Shown here one piece after another: positions 18,627 through 26,562 of a stretch of 64,000 nt of DNA. This DNA comes from Methanobacterium sp. GTDB taxonomy: Archaea > Methanobacteriota > Methanobacteria > Methanobacteriales > Methanobacteriaceae. Numbering within the stretch: the stretch's first letter is position 1; every line of letters starts with the position of its first letter. The notes below the pieces were generated by a model. That model had not been told where the DNA came from, did not search any database, and saw only the letters and a list, made by a program, of their open reading frames with translations. The stretch is taken from NCBI RefSeq assembly GCF_038562635.1, contig NZ_JBCFBO010000001.1, positions 2,396,643 to 2,460,642 of the forward strand. Direction: 5' to 3'. Position numbers and translations under genes: made by a program.

Positions 18627-18653
18627 ATTATTTTATTTTATTGGAGAGATTAG

Positions 18654-19508
18654 ATGGCAGTTAAAAATTATTTTTCGATATTTTTTACAAATGAACCTTG
18701 GAAGTTAGATGGGGAAGAAAGGAAAATTCATATTCTACTTAATGTGGTTTTAGGTATACCTATTTTATATTTACTTTCTTATATTTTCGCTAATCTTATG
18801 AAATTACATTATTTGCCCTTCTTTTTTGCCCTCTGTTTTTTTTTAATTGCATGGATTTTTTATGTATATTATTGGGATCAACTGGACAGTAAATATGGAT
18901 TGAAACCTTTTCAATCACCATTTCCGTATTCTTATCAGGGTTATATAATTCTTTTTACTCTTTCGGCGCCTGCATTTTTCTTTTTAATGTTGGCATTAGG
19001 TTTAACATCGGGCAATTTCTGGTTTGGGTTAGGCGGTGCTGTTGCAGTGGTTTATCCTATTTTGGGAATGTTTTTTAGAATTAAAACGTTCAGCGATGAT
19101 AGTATATTAATTCCTAAAGGTAAAGCAGTTTTACCTGATAATGTGGTTTTACCAGACGGTAAGGAATTTTCTTCTAGTAAAAAGGAAGTTATTGAAACTG
19201 TTAAAGGTTTTGGTTTTATGCCTCTCTCTTACTGGATTCTTGCATCGGCTGTGGGTTTATATACTGTTGGTCGCGGGTTTTCAGGAATACAATTGCACTT
19301 CATCAGTGGAACGCCGTCTTTAGGGGCTGCTGTTTTCACTATTATTCTGGGTTTATTACTGCAGACCGTGTATTTGTTTCCGGATAAGCTTAATAGGATT
19401 GTTCCTATTGAGTTGAGAACTAAGAACGGGTTTTTATTCATGTTTGTGTTTGTTTTGTTTGGTGTTTCACAGTTTTTAATCGATCTTGTCACAGTTCTAA
19501 CTTCCTAA
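18654..19508 (+). CDS. Polytopic membrane protein D, candidate partner of tail D
   Basis: 284 residues, third member of the paralogous set, with about seven predicted transmembrane segments. It shares MFFRIKTFSDDSI, PLSYWILASAVGLYTVGRGF, LQTVYLFPDKLNRIVPIELR and the C-terminal LFGVSQFLIDLV; the N-terminal third (MAVKNYFSIFFTNEPWKLDG) is its own. A four-residue gap near the C-terminus (FMFVFVLFG against FMFVMAFVLFG) is a small in-frame deletion. TTGGAGAG lies before the ATG. Immunity-type function is inferred only from the three-fold pairing of tail and membrane protein. Confidence 0.85.
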   Translation: MAVKNYFSIFFTNEPWKLDGEERKIHILLNVVLGIPILYLLSYIFANLMKLHYLPFFFALCFFLIAWIFYVYYWDQLDSKYGLKPFQSPFPYSYQGYIILFTLSAPAFFFLMLALGLTSGNFWFGLGGAVAVVYPILGMFFRIKTFSDDSILIPKGKAVLPDNVVLPDGKEFSSSKKEVIETVKGFGFMPLSYWILASAVGLYTVGRGFSGIQLHFISGTPSLGAAVFTIILGLLLQTVYLFPDKLNRIVPIELRTKNGFLFMFVFVLFGVSQFLIDLVTVLTS

Positions 19509-19529
19509 AAACAAACTTAATAGACAGAA

Positions 19530-19790
19530 ATGAACATGATTGCAAACCACAGGTACTTCACTGATGATATAGCAACTTATATTAAGTATCCGGGGGATGC
19601 TGCTAAAAAGATCACAGTTGAAGACCCAGATAGTAATGAGTTAATAGACCTTGATTTCACTGGCAATCCTATTTCTAGAGTTAGTACTATGATTTATGCA
19701 AATGGTGGATACTTCCATGTAGATGATCCTGTCAATCCTACTTCTCTTGTTTATAAATATGCGGGTTATGAAGTAGTGATTCCAAACTAA
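19530..19790 (+). pseudogene. Remnant of the surface-protein central region
   Basis: The 86-residue frame (NHRYFTDDIATYIKYPGDAA ... FTGNPISRVSTMIYANGGYF ... YKYAGYEVVIPN) aligns with residues about 920-1000 of the full-length protein (NHTLFTDFIGVDMSYTGNAG ... FSGNYISRLSKITYWNGAYL ... FKPGGYEGV). It has no signal peptide and no ribosome-binding site, and breaks off just before the pre-tail domain. It is a stranded fragment left at the right edge of the island, 6 nt from the convergent upp gene. Not expected to be functional on its own. Confidence 0.7.
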
Positions 19791-19796
19791 AATACA

Positions 19797-20432
19797 TTAT
19801 AAACACGGCTTCCCAAAACACAGATCTCCAACGTCTCCAAGACCAGGAACAATATAACCATCTTTGTTGAGTTTTTCATCAACGGAACAGGTGTAAATTT
19901 CAACTTCAGGATGGTTTTTAAATATTTTTTCTATTCCATGCTCTGCAGAAATGACATTAAAAATTACAATCTTTTTAGGTGTGCCCTTCTTTTTAATTTC
20001 ACTTAAAATAGCGTTTAAGGTGTGGCCTGTTGCAAGCATAGGGTCTGCAACTATAATGATCTTATTTTTTAAATCTGGCAGTTTAATATATTCTATTTTT
20101 GCATTAAATGGAGGTTCTTCACTTCTCCAGGCGCCGATAACCCCATATTCTGCCTCTTTGAAAACGTGTGATATTCCTTCAACCAGAGGAATTGCAGCCC
20201 TTAAAATGCTTACCACCACGATATTTTTCATGGCATCGATTTCAATCCCTTCTGCAGTTCCAAGAGGCGTATCTACAGTTACAGGTTTCTTTTCCAGGGT
20301 ATTTGCATACTTATATCCCATCAACCTTCCAATTTCAATAATTCCCTCCCTGAAATGGACTCGGTCTATATTTTTGTCCCTTATTCTGGTGAGATTTTTC
20401 TGTACAACTGCATGGTCAACTACTTTTAACAT
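19797..20432 (-). CDS. upp: Uracil phosphoribosyltransferase
   Basis: Salvages uracil with PRPP to UMP in the cytoplasm. The PRPP loop is VADPMLATGHT, the N-terminus has the family stretch VDHAVVQKNLTRIRD, ILRAAIPLVEGI is the conserved Arg-containing segment, and the uracil-binding end reads IVPGLGDVGDLCFG. 211 residues is normal. It is the last gene of a compact minus-strand group with trm56, cobS and cbiS; gaps are 11-20 nt. It converges on the surface-protein island and marks its right border. Confidence 0.95.
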   Translation of the reverse strand: MLKVVDHAVVQKNLTRIRDKNIDRVHFREGIIEIGRLMGYKYANTLEKKPVTVDTPLGTAEGIEIDAMKNIVVVSILRAAIPLVEGISHVFKEAEYGVIGAWRSEEPPFNAKIEYIKLPDLKNKIIIVADPMLATGHTLNAILSEIKKKGTPKKIVIFNVISAEHGIEKIFKNHPEVEIYTCSVDEKLNKDGYIVPGLGDVGDLCFGKPCL

Positions 20433-20452
20433 GGGATACGCCTGCTTTGAAA

Positions 20453-21004
20453 TTATTCTATTTTTTCTTCTTCATTATCATTTATTATAACCCTTTTACC
20501 CTCTGCAGTAGGTATGACCTTCATTTTCCCGCCTTCAAATTCTTTATCCAGCTCTTTTCCTTCAAATAACATGTGTAAAAAGACTGCAAGGGATGATACT
20601 TCTGAATGGGGCTGCGAAGTTACAGAAACATTCCAGTCAGCTTCTTTATAGACTTTAGTAGGGACTCTTGAACCCCCAACCACTACAAGCTTGTCCTTTG
20701 GCGATTTTCTAATATCACTTACAACTTCATGGACCTGAGACCCGTACATTGTGAGGTGAACTACTTCACCACCGTTGTTTTTCCATTCATCTATGAGGTT
20801 TTCATAATTTTTTTTATAATCCACTTTAAATTGACCGCCCCAACGTTTAGAAACATCTCTGACGTTTTCCATGAGCTTTGTATCTTCATCTCCATTTAAG
20901 ATTACTCCATCTGCTCCAAAAGCTCTTGCTGTTAGGCAAACGTGGGTTGTTATTCGCGCATCTCTTTTTTGTCTGTGGTCAAGTCTTAAAACATTGATTT
21001 TCAC
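20453..21004 (-). CDS. trm56: tRNA (cytidine-56-2-prime-O)-methyltransferase
   Basis: Archaea-specific SPOUT-class methylase that modifies C56 in the T-loop, stabilising the D-loop/T-loop contact. The N-terminal VLRLDHRQKRDARITTHVCL, the cofactor knot VVVGGSRVPTKVYKEADWNV and QPHSEVSSLAVFLHMLFEGK are family signatures. At 183 residues it is the usual length. It lies between upp and cobS with short spacers, probably in one transcript. Confidence 0.93.
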   Translation of the reverse strand: MKINVLRLDHRQKRDARITTHVCLTARAFGADGVILNGDEDTKLMENVRDVSKRWGGQFKVDYKKNYENLIDEWKNNGGEVVHLTMYGSQVHEVVSDIRKSPKDKLVVVGGSRVPTKVYKEADWNVSVTSQPHSEVSSLAVFLHMLFEGKELDKEFEGGKMKVIPTAEGKRVIINDNEEEKIE

Positions 21005-21015
21005 TCTATCAGCTC

Positions 21016-21822
21016 TTATATGTATATTAAAACAGTAGTCATTACAAGAAGGGATACTAAACGCCCTATTTCATTGGAAGCTCCTAAAATATCTCCTGTT
21101 GCATATTTAAACTGTTTTGAAGCCACAGCAGCAACTGCAGAACCTGCAATTATCCCTCCAATTATTCCAAGGATTCCTGTGATATTTATGGCTAAAAATC
21201 CAATTATTGACGTTAAAATAAATGACAGTACTAATAATTTTATGTTCATTGATTCTATAAATAACCTTCCAGTTCCATCTGGAAACGGTTTTGAAAATGT
21301 TGCACAGGTTATAAGGCTTGTTTTTGCAGCTACCTCCGAAATTAAAAGTACTAAAAATATTAAACTTGCAGGGATAGCATTAATTGCTGAAAATGTAATT
21401 AGGGCAACTATAAAAAATAGGGAGATACCTCCAGTCCCAACCATCATATCCCGCATAACTTGAATCTTTTTGTTATGGTCTCCATGTACCATAAGTCCAT
21501 CGCCCATATCCATAAGTCCATCTAGATGATGGAATCCAGTAAACCAGATTGCAAAACTGTAAACTATTGCTGCTGTTATGAGTTGAGATAGGTGAAGTAC
21601 ATTTAAAGATATGAATCCAACTGCACCAACAAATATTCCAATTAAGCCGCCAATTACCGGCCAGAACCATGTGAAAGCTGCCATTTCCTCAATGGTAGTG
21701 TGAATATTTAGGGGGATAACTGTTGAAAATGAAATAAGTCCGGCTATCCCTTTAAGTTTAGATGAATTTGATGCAGGGTGTGATTTTTCGTATTCTACAT
21801 TCAGTACTCTTTTGTCGCTCAT
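21016..21822 (-). CDS. cobS: Adenosylcobinamide-GDP ribazoletransferase (cobalamin-5-phosphate synthase)
   Basis: Integral membrane enzyme that joins adenosylcobinamide-GDP and alpha-ribazole(-phosphate) in the last step of the cobamide nucleotide loop. Family marks are FHHLDGLMDMGDGLM with acidic metal ligands, a neighbouring RDMMVGTGGI, and six to seven hydrophobic helices. The open frame runs further upstream into cbiS, but the ATG at 21822 (MSDKRVLNVEYEKS) follows GGGG at proper distance and just clears the cbiS stop; the ATG at 21828 is the alternative. 268 residues. Works with the adjacent cbiS, giving a small cobamide assembly/salvage unit needed for methyltransferase corrinoids. Confidence 0.93.
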   Translation of the reverse strand: MSDKRVLNVEYEKSHPASNSSKLKGIAGLISFSTVIPLNIHTTIEEMAAFTWFWPVIGGLIGIFVGAVGFISLNVLHLSQLITAAIVYSFAIWFTGFHHLDGLMDMGDGLMVHGDHNKKIQVMRDMMVGTGGISLFFIVALITFSAINAIPASLIFLVLLISEVAAKTSLITCATFSKPFPDGTGRLFIESMNIKLLVLSFILTSIIGFLAINITGILGIIGGIIAGSAVAAVASKQFKYATGDILGASNEIGRLVSLLVMTTVLIYI

Positions 21823-21835
21823 GATCATTCCCCGA

Positions 21836-22888
21836 TCATTCCTCAAATATCTTGGACATGCACCCTGCAATAAGTCCTGCAAATACATCATCAAGTACAG
21901 GGCCAAGTTTACCAATTATGCCTGGTTTTTCCTCATCATATCGTTTAAAATTAAATATTGCTTTGGTCCCTGCAATTTGATTCGCTACAGACATTCCAAA
22001 GACTTCATCGGAATATAAGTATGCAGGATCATCATCTACATTTATTCCTGTTACTCTATGTTTTGCGTAATCTTCTTCAAGCCTTATTCCTGCAATTATG
22101 AACGACACAACGTTCAAATCTTCTAGAGACTTTAGGATCTGTTTGTGTAATTTTTCGTATAGCTCTTCGCTTTTTTCTACGCCTACACACAGTTCCATCC
22201 CGGCATCAACAAGATCCTCTATTTTGATACCCACACATTCTATATAATCTAAAACTTCTTTTTTATATCCTGAATTTAAAATGGCTTTTCTTGTGGCTTC
22301 TCTGACGCATTTCATAACTAAATCTTGAATTTCTGCGCTGTCAATTTCTTTGTCATTTTTTCCAGTACAGGCTACAATTAGTGAATCATTAGGATTTCCT
22401 GTAGATATATCTCCTGAAGAGCTTCGGACATCTAAATCCCATAATGCTGCTACTTTAGCCCTTTCTGCACATGAATGTGCGTTTAAAAGTGATTTATAAC
22501 TTAGATCATTGTTTATAATTAATATGGTGCTTATGGATCTTTTATTATTATAATCCTCATTAATTACTTCTCCTGCACCCAATATGTTAAATGCATGGAC
22601 TGAAACTATGGCTGTTACATACTCTGATGTTTCAACGATTGACTCGCTAATGCTGGCACCTGTTAAGATTACTGACGCTGGACTCAGCACATTTTTATTT
22701 TCAAGGAATTTATGGATATATCCTTCTTTATTTGGAATATCCGTATAATACGAATGGTTTATTATAGTTTTGATAGTTGAAAAATTATTGTTAACATTAC
22801 TTAAAGATAAAAACCCCTTTTCTCTTTGGATTATAAGGGCGTCGCTTTCTATATTAATTTGGGCATCTTTGATACATATTTTATCCAT
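21836..22888 (-). CDS. cbiS: Bifunctional adenosylcobinamide hydrolase / alpha-ribazole-phosphate phosphatase
   Basis: Fusion of two enzymes. Residues 1 to about 215 are CbiZ (amidohydrolase converting adenosylcobinamide to adenosylcobyric acid for salvage), seen in SVHAFNILGAGEVI and AHSCAERAKVAALWDLDVRS. The C-terminal about 130 residues are the CobZ/PgpA-type phosphatase with DEVFGMSVANQIAG, FKRYDEEKPGIIGKL and LDDVFAGLIAG. CbiS of this layout is known from methanogens such as Methanopyrus. 350 residues. First gene of the cobS-trm56-upp group. Confidence 0.9.
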   Translation of the reverse strand: MDKICIKDAQINIESDALIIQREKGFLSLSNVNNNFSTIKTIINHSYYTDIPNKEGYIHKFLENKNVLSPASVILTGASISESIVETSEYVTAIVSVHAFNILGAGEVINEDYNNKRSISTILIINNDLSYKSLLNAHSCAERAKVAALWDLDVRSSSGDISTGNPNDSLIVACTGKNDKEIDSAEIQDLVMKCVREATRKAILNSGYKKEVLDYIECVGIKIEDLVDAGMELCVGVEKSEELYEKLHKQILKSLEDLNVVSFIIAGIRLEEDYAKHRVTGINVDDDPAYLYSDEVFGMSVANQIAGTKAIFNFKRYDEEKPGIIGKLGPVLDDVFAGLIAGCMSKIFEE

Positions 22889-23045
22889 TAAATCACCCTA
22901 AGGTTATTGCTGAAGCTGGTCAATTTAATTCTGATTTCTAAAATTTTGTGGTTTCCAGCTTGAATCTTGAAGTTGATATTATATTCACAGTCACCAATAT
23001 TTAATAGGTGGGCAGAACATATGAATATATAGAGAAGGTGATGGC

Positions 23046-23381
23046 ATGAAAGTTCATCTGAGGGTCTTTGTTGAGATAAGAAATTTAGGTAAAGCTATGA
23101 ATGCTCTAACTGATGCAGGAATAACTGGATTTTATATTTTAGAATATAAGGGTATGTCTCCCCAGGATTGGAAGGGATTTTCTATAAAGGAAGATCCAGA
23201 GTCTGCAATTAAGATGATCAAAGATCATGCAAAGAATGCGCTGCTTATCTGCAGTGTTGTGGATGAAGAAAAAGTGGATGAAATAGTAAAAATGGTCCGC
23301 GATGCTCTTATGGGCGAAAAATACACTATTTTAGAAGTTCCAATACGCAGGATAATTATAAGTGACGGTAAAAATGAATAA
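23046..23381 (+). CDS. Small MJ1244-like protein, P-II/ferredoxin-like fold predicted
   Basis: 111 residues with a beta-alpha-beta pattern: KVHLRVFVEIRNLGKAMNAL opens the first strand and helix, KNALLICSVVDEEKVDEIVK the second unit. It resembles small methanogen proteins of unknown function with a P-II-like fold, which usually bind small ligands or partners; I recognise the type, not the function. GGTGATGGC around the ATG and a TATA-like TGAATATATAG about 20 nt upstream suggest a short leader. It stands alone between divergent cbiS and a long AT-rich gap. Confidence 0.75.
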   Translation: MKVHLRVFVEIRNLGKAMNALTDAGITGFYILEYKGMSPQDWKGFSIKEDPESAIKMIKDHAKNALLICSVVDEEKVDEIVKMVRDALMGEKYTILEVPIRRIIISDGKNE

Positions 23382-23823
23382 CTTGTTGTAAATATCAGTT
23401 ATTAATTTATTTTATGTTTTTCTCTTTTCTAAAATAAGTTTTAATAATGTCATCATGCTTAATTTTACCTTATTTTTCTTAAAATAAATTTATAATAAAA
23501 TATTATATGTCTGATCTATTTATATATTTAAATTGGCATTAATTGACTTTATTTTAAAATAGCAGCCTTTTAGAGCATTTTAAATCATTAATTAATGTTA
23601 AAATATATTAATTTTAAAATTTTGAACAATACAACATTTTTTTAATTTTTAGTTAAAATATTAGATATTTTATTGGATTAAAAACTATTTTTATTTTATA
23701 AATTTCAAAAAAAGGGTAAAATTTATATATTAAAACGTATTAAAAATTCAATTCCCCTATTTCTATTTCAAAAAATCATATTAAGTAAATAATCACATCT
23801 ATTTTGAGATGAATTTCATAAAA
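23382..23823. other. AT-rich gap without a gene
   Basis: About 440 nt of AT-rich DNA follow the P-II-like gene. T-runs just after its stop could terminate transcription. No open frame with a ribosome-binding site and no recognisable RNA gene are visible. Confidence 0.55.
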
Positions 23824-23879
23824 TATTTATATGCAGTAATACAAATTATTACTAAGTTTATACGGAGGTGTTAATTATG
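23824..23879 (+). promoter_or_regulatory. Promoter and strong ribosome-binding site leading to an out-of-frame ATG
   Basis: TATTTATAT at 23824-23832 predicts transcription start near 23855. GGAGGTG at 23864-23870 then places ATG 23877 at ideal spacing. That ATG opens a 49-codon frame ending at 24026 that is not the frame of the secreted protein, which is open from before this point. The layout suggests a 1-nt loss after the original start codon of the secreted-protein gene. Confidence 0.45.
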
Positions 23880-23944
23880 CTCCAACTGGTTCAGGGGTAC
23901 CTAACCCTAGTGGCACCAAACAATCAACTGAACCAAAAAAACAT

Positions 23945-24556
23945 ATGGAGTGTGATTATATTAAGCGACAAATTAAAGCTAGTACGCTATTTGCGCTGTG
24001 CTCGATTGCAGCGCTCCTTATTATAAGTCCTGCAGCTGTTTCAGCTCATGGGATAGGTGCTTATAACGTTAAAATAACATCTAAGTATGTTATGGCAACA
24101 GGTAAATGTAGTTGTAGTTTGGCATCAAATTACAATTATCATACTAGAGTTTTCTACAATTATGACCCTTCATCACATACACGGGGAACTCTCTCATTTG
24201 AAGAAGGCCCTTCTTCGTGGACTTCACCTGAAGGTATGTGGTACAGTACAGTAACAGATATGGATTTCTGTTTAGTTCATGGAAAATCCCATGACTATCG
24301 TGGATTTTATTTAATCCCATATGATGGGGTAATCAATGGAAAAGAAGTTAAAAATGGATATTTCACAGGAAAAAAGATTGTTCCAAAAAATACAACACAA
24401 GTGGCTCAAAATACAGATCCCAATATTCCCAAGGTAAAAGCGCAGGATTATGAAGATGAGACAGTTGAACTGCTCATTGGAAATAAGTTGTATAGAATCG
24501 ATAAAGATAAATTTGATTCATTTAAAATTGAGGGCCTATGGATAGCTGGGATGTAA
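23945..24556 (+). CDS. Secreted protein of unknown function
   Basis: 203 residues from ATG 23945, with a signal peptide (ASTLFALCSIAALLIIS then PAAVSAHG). The mature part has CSCSLASNYNYHTRVFYNYD, an aromatic and Gly-rich middle (EEGPSSWTSPEGMWYSTVTD) and a C-terminal TVELLIGNKLYRIDKDKFDS. No family recognised. The chosen ATG lacks a ribosome-binding site. The same frame is open upstream (APTGSGVPNPSGTKQSTEPK) back to the strong site described above, so the true N-terminus may be lost by a frameshift or lie upstream. It is monocistronic. Confidence 0.65.
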   Translation: MECDYIKRQIKASTLFALCSIAALLIISPAAVSAHGIGAYNVKITSKYVMATGKCSCSLASNYNYHTRVFYNYDPSSHTRGTLSFEEGPSSWTSPEGMWYSTVTDMDFCLVHGKSHDYRGFYLIPYDGVINGKEVKNGYFTGKKIVPKNTTQVAQNTDPNIPKVKAQDYEDETVELLIGNKLYRIDKDKFDSFKIEGLWIAGM

Positions 24557-24656
24557 ATAATTCCAGCTCCAATTTTCTATTTTTCCAGCCAAAACTTTTG
24601 GTTTTAAACATGTAAACATGAATTTTTTTAAAATTAGCTAATTTATAACTTTGGAC

Positions 24657-25088
24657 TTAGCTTGGTAACTTTACCATGGTAAGCCAGAAACTTTCTATTG
24701 ATTGTATAACTTTTATAAACTGGTCAAAGTCCACTGGTTTTATGATGTAACAGTTGGCATGGTTGCAATAAGTTTTTAAAACATCGTCTTCAGCACTTGA
24801 AGTGGTTAGAATGACAACGGGAATACATTTGAGTTCTTCATTTTCTTTTATTTCTTTTAAAACTTCACGCCCATCTTTTCGAGGTAAATTCAAATCAAGC
24901 AATATTAAGTCTGGTTTTGAAGTATCTGTATATTCACCACTATGCTGCAGATATTCCATAGCTTCTACACCGTCTTTTACATGATATAATTTGTTATTTA
25001 TTTTAAAATCCTTAAAAACCTCCATTACAAGACGGGCATCTGCAGGATTATCTTCTACAAGTAAAATTTCAACTGTTTTACCTATCAA
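24657..25088 (-). CDS. Single-domain response regulator (CheY-like receiver)
   Basis: 143 residues, receiver domain only: acidic pocket LLVEDNPADARL, phospho-acceptor Asp in PDLILLDLNLP, Thr/Ser switch in VVILTTSS, and the lysine in CYIIKPVDFDQF. It should be phosphorylated by a PAS-type histidine kinase, which are abundant in Methanobacterium, but none is encoded here. TTG at 25088 is preferred because GGTGG lies just before it and it gives the common start of this subfamily; an ATG eight codons upstream (25112) is possible. No output domain, so it acts by protein contact. Confidence 0.88.
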   Translation of the reverse strand: MIGKTVEILLVEDNPADARLVMEVFKDFKINNKLYHVKDGVEAMEYLQHSGEYTDTSKPDLILLDLNLPRKDGREVLKEIKENEELKCIPVVILTTSSAEDDVLKTYCNHANCYIIKPVDFDQFIKVIQSIESFWLTMVKLPS

Positions 25089-25112
25089 TTTACCACCATA
25101 AATTAAATTCAC

Positions 25113-25874
25113 GTGTTAAATATTGTACTATTCTATATGTTAGCTGCTGGTTTCCAGATATCAGCTTGATACTATGTTTAAATAGGATGAAAAGCACTTA
25201 TTTATTTTTTTTAATTAAACTCCATGTAGTTTGCAATTCTTTAATTAATGATTTATTAACATTTTTATGTTTATATTTGTCTATTAGAAAGAATTCTTTT
25301 CTTTAATGAATGTTTAACAGGTATGTTTGAATAGGGGACTATAATTATTTTTTTAAGAATTAATGCATCTTTTTTAAACATTTTATTTAGTTTCTCTTTA
25401 TAATGGGATGTATTAATAATGTACCACTATAGATTAATATGTATGATTGAAATATTAATACTTTTCTAAAACTTTCATAATTGGGGGGATAAAAAAGGTT
25501 TAATGGAATATAAAATGAATATGGCGGAAATGAAAAATAAATAGGGGTATAATAAATATGAAACTTGATTTAAAAATTAAAATTAAATCTTTATAATATT
25601 TAAAAAGGGATAATATATTAAAATTTAGATGTATTCCATTTATTGAAAACTATGGTTAAAATGGGGATAATTTAACAGTTTTAATCCAGAAAGTCTTTGA
25701 TTATTTTGACTATATTTAAAAACCTGTTAAAATTCACAGTTTTTGTAACATAATGCAGGTATGATTGTAATATGTCCTGTAGTTTATATGTAGAATGGAA
25801 TGTCCTTTTCAGTAATGGGCGGTCATGATTCTTAATTAGATAGTTTAAACATAATTTCATAGATGTATATAAGT
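25113..25874. other. Long AT-rich gap between response regulator and queC
   Basis: About 760 nt without a supported gene. Only very short frames occur (for example a ten-codon run near 25516). It lies upstream of the response regulator and downstream of queC, both minus strand, so part of it must be the regulator's promoter region. I see no tRNA-like fold or strong terminator. A small non-coding RNA cannot be excluded by eye. Confidence 0.5.
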
Positions 25875-26540
25875 TTAAATCATTTTAACATCTTTAAAGG
25901 CTCTTATGCGTCTCATGCATGATTCACAAGTACCGCAGGGTTTTTCTTCACCTATATAACATGAATAACTTAAATCCATAGGTGCATCTATTTCCATGCC
26001 GAGCTTAACTATTTCAGTTTTACTCATGTTTATAACTGGAGCTTCAATTTTTACACCTTCAAGTGTACCAATTTCCAGGACATTATTAAATGCGTCTAAG
26101 AATTTTTTTGAGTTATCTGGGAATGTAACTGCTTCTTCTAAGTCCCATCCTACAATGATCTTTTCTGCATTTAGAGCTTCTGCAAAAGATGTTGCTATGG
26201 CTGTAAAAACTACATTTCGCCCAGGAACCCATACTTTTCGAGCTGTTTCATCGCAAATTTCCTTGCTGTCGAGTTCATCCATTTTAAGTTCAGGGACCTC
26301 CGCGTCAGAAGTTAAAGCTGACTTTCCAAGCTTTTTAAGCCATGGAAGATCCAGAACGTTGTGTTCAATTCCCAATTTTTCACATACGGCTCCTGCAGAC
26401 TTAATTTCCATTTCTGCACTTCTTTGACCGTAGTTAAACGTTATCGCATGGATTTCATATTTATCACTGTAATATGCTGTTGCAACGGTTGAATCGAGCC
26501 CTCCTGAAAGGACAGATATTGCTTTTGGTTTGTTTTTCAT
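25875..26540 (-). CDS. queC: 7-cyano-7-deazaguanine synthase
   Basis: ATP-dependent enzyme converting 7-carboxy-7-deazaguanine to preQ0, the precursor of archaeosine in tRNA position 15. The PP-loop is SVLSGGLDSTVATAYY; the structural zinc site is CYIGEEKPCGTCESC. 221 residues from the ATG giving MKNKPKAISV; the open frame upstream overlaps the end of larC and is not used. Follows larC after about 20 nt on the same strand. Confidence 0.95.
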   Translation of the reverse strand: MKNKPKAISVLSGGLDSTVATAYYSDKYEIHAITFNYGQRSAEMEIKSAGAVCEKLGIEHNVLDLPWLKKLGKSALTSDAEVPELKMDELDSKEICDETARKVWVPGRNVVFTAIATSFAEALNAEKIIVGWDLEEAVTFPDNSKKFLDAFNNVLEIGTLEGVKIEAPVINMSKTEIVKLGMEIDAPMDLSYSCYIGEEKPCGTCESCMRRIRAFKDVKMI

Positions 26541-26562
26541 TATATCACACCGAATTTTATAA

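Noticed and set aside
5952..19790. Transposon or prophage carrying the island
   Set aside because: No transposase, integrase, terminal repeats or phage structural genes are visible; rearrangement appears to be homologous between paralogues.
19951..20490. 179-codon frame antisense to upp and trm56
   Set aside because: Lies fully opposite well-identified genes; no ribosome-binding site; composition typical of a shadow frame.
21020..21463. 147-codon frame antisense to cobS
   Set aside because: Shadow of the hydrophobic cobS coding strand; no promoter or ribosome-binding site.
25113..25874. tRNA or other structured RNA gene in the long gap
   Set aside because: No cloverleaf, no B-box-like GGTTCGAATCC and no GC-rich segment seen; a covariance-model search would be decisive.
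25996..26427. 143-codon frame antisense to queC
   Set aside because: Fully inside queC; no homology recognised.
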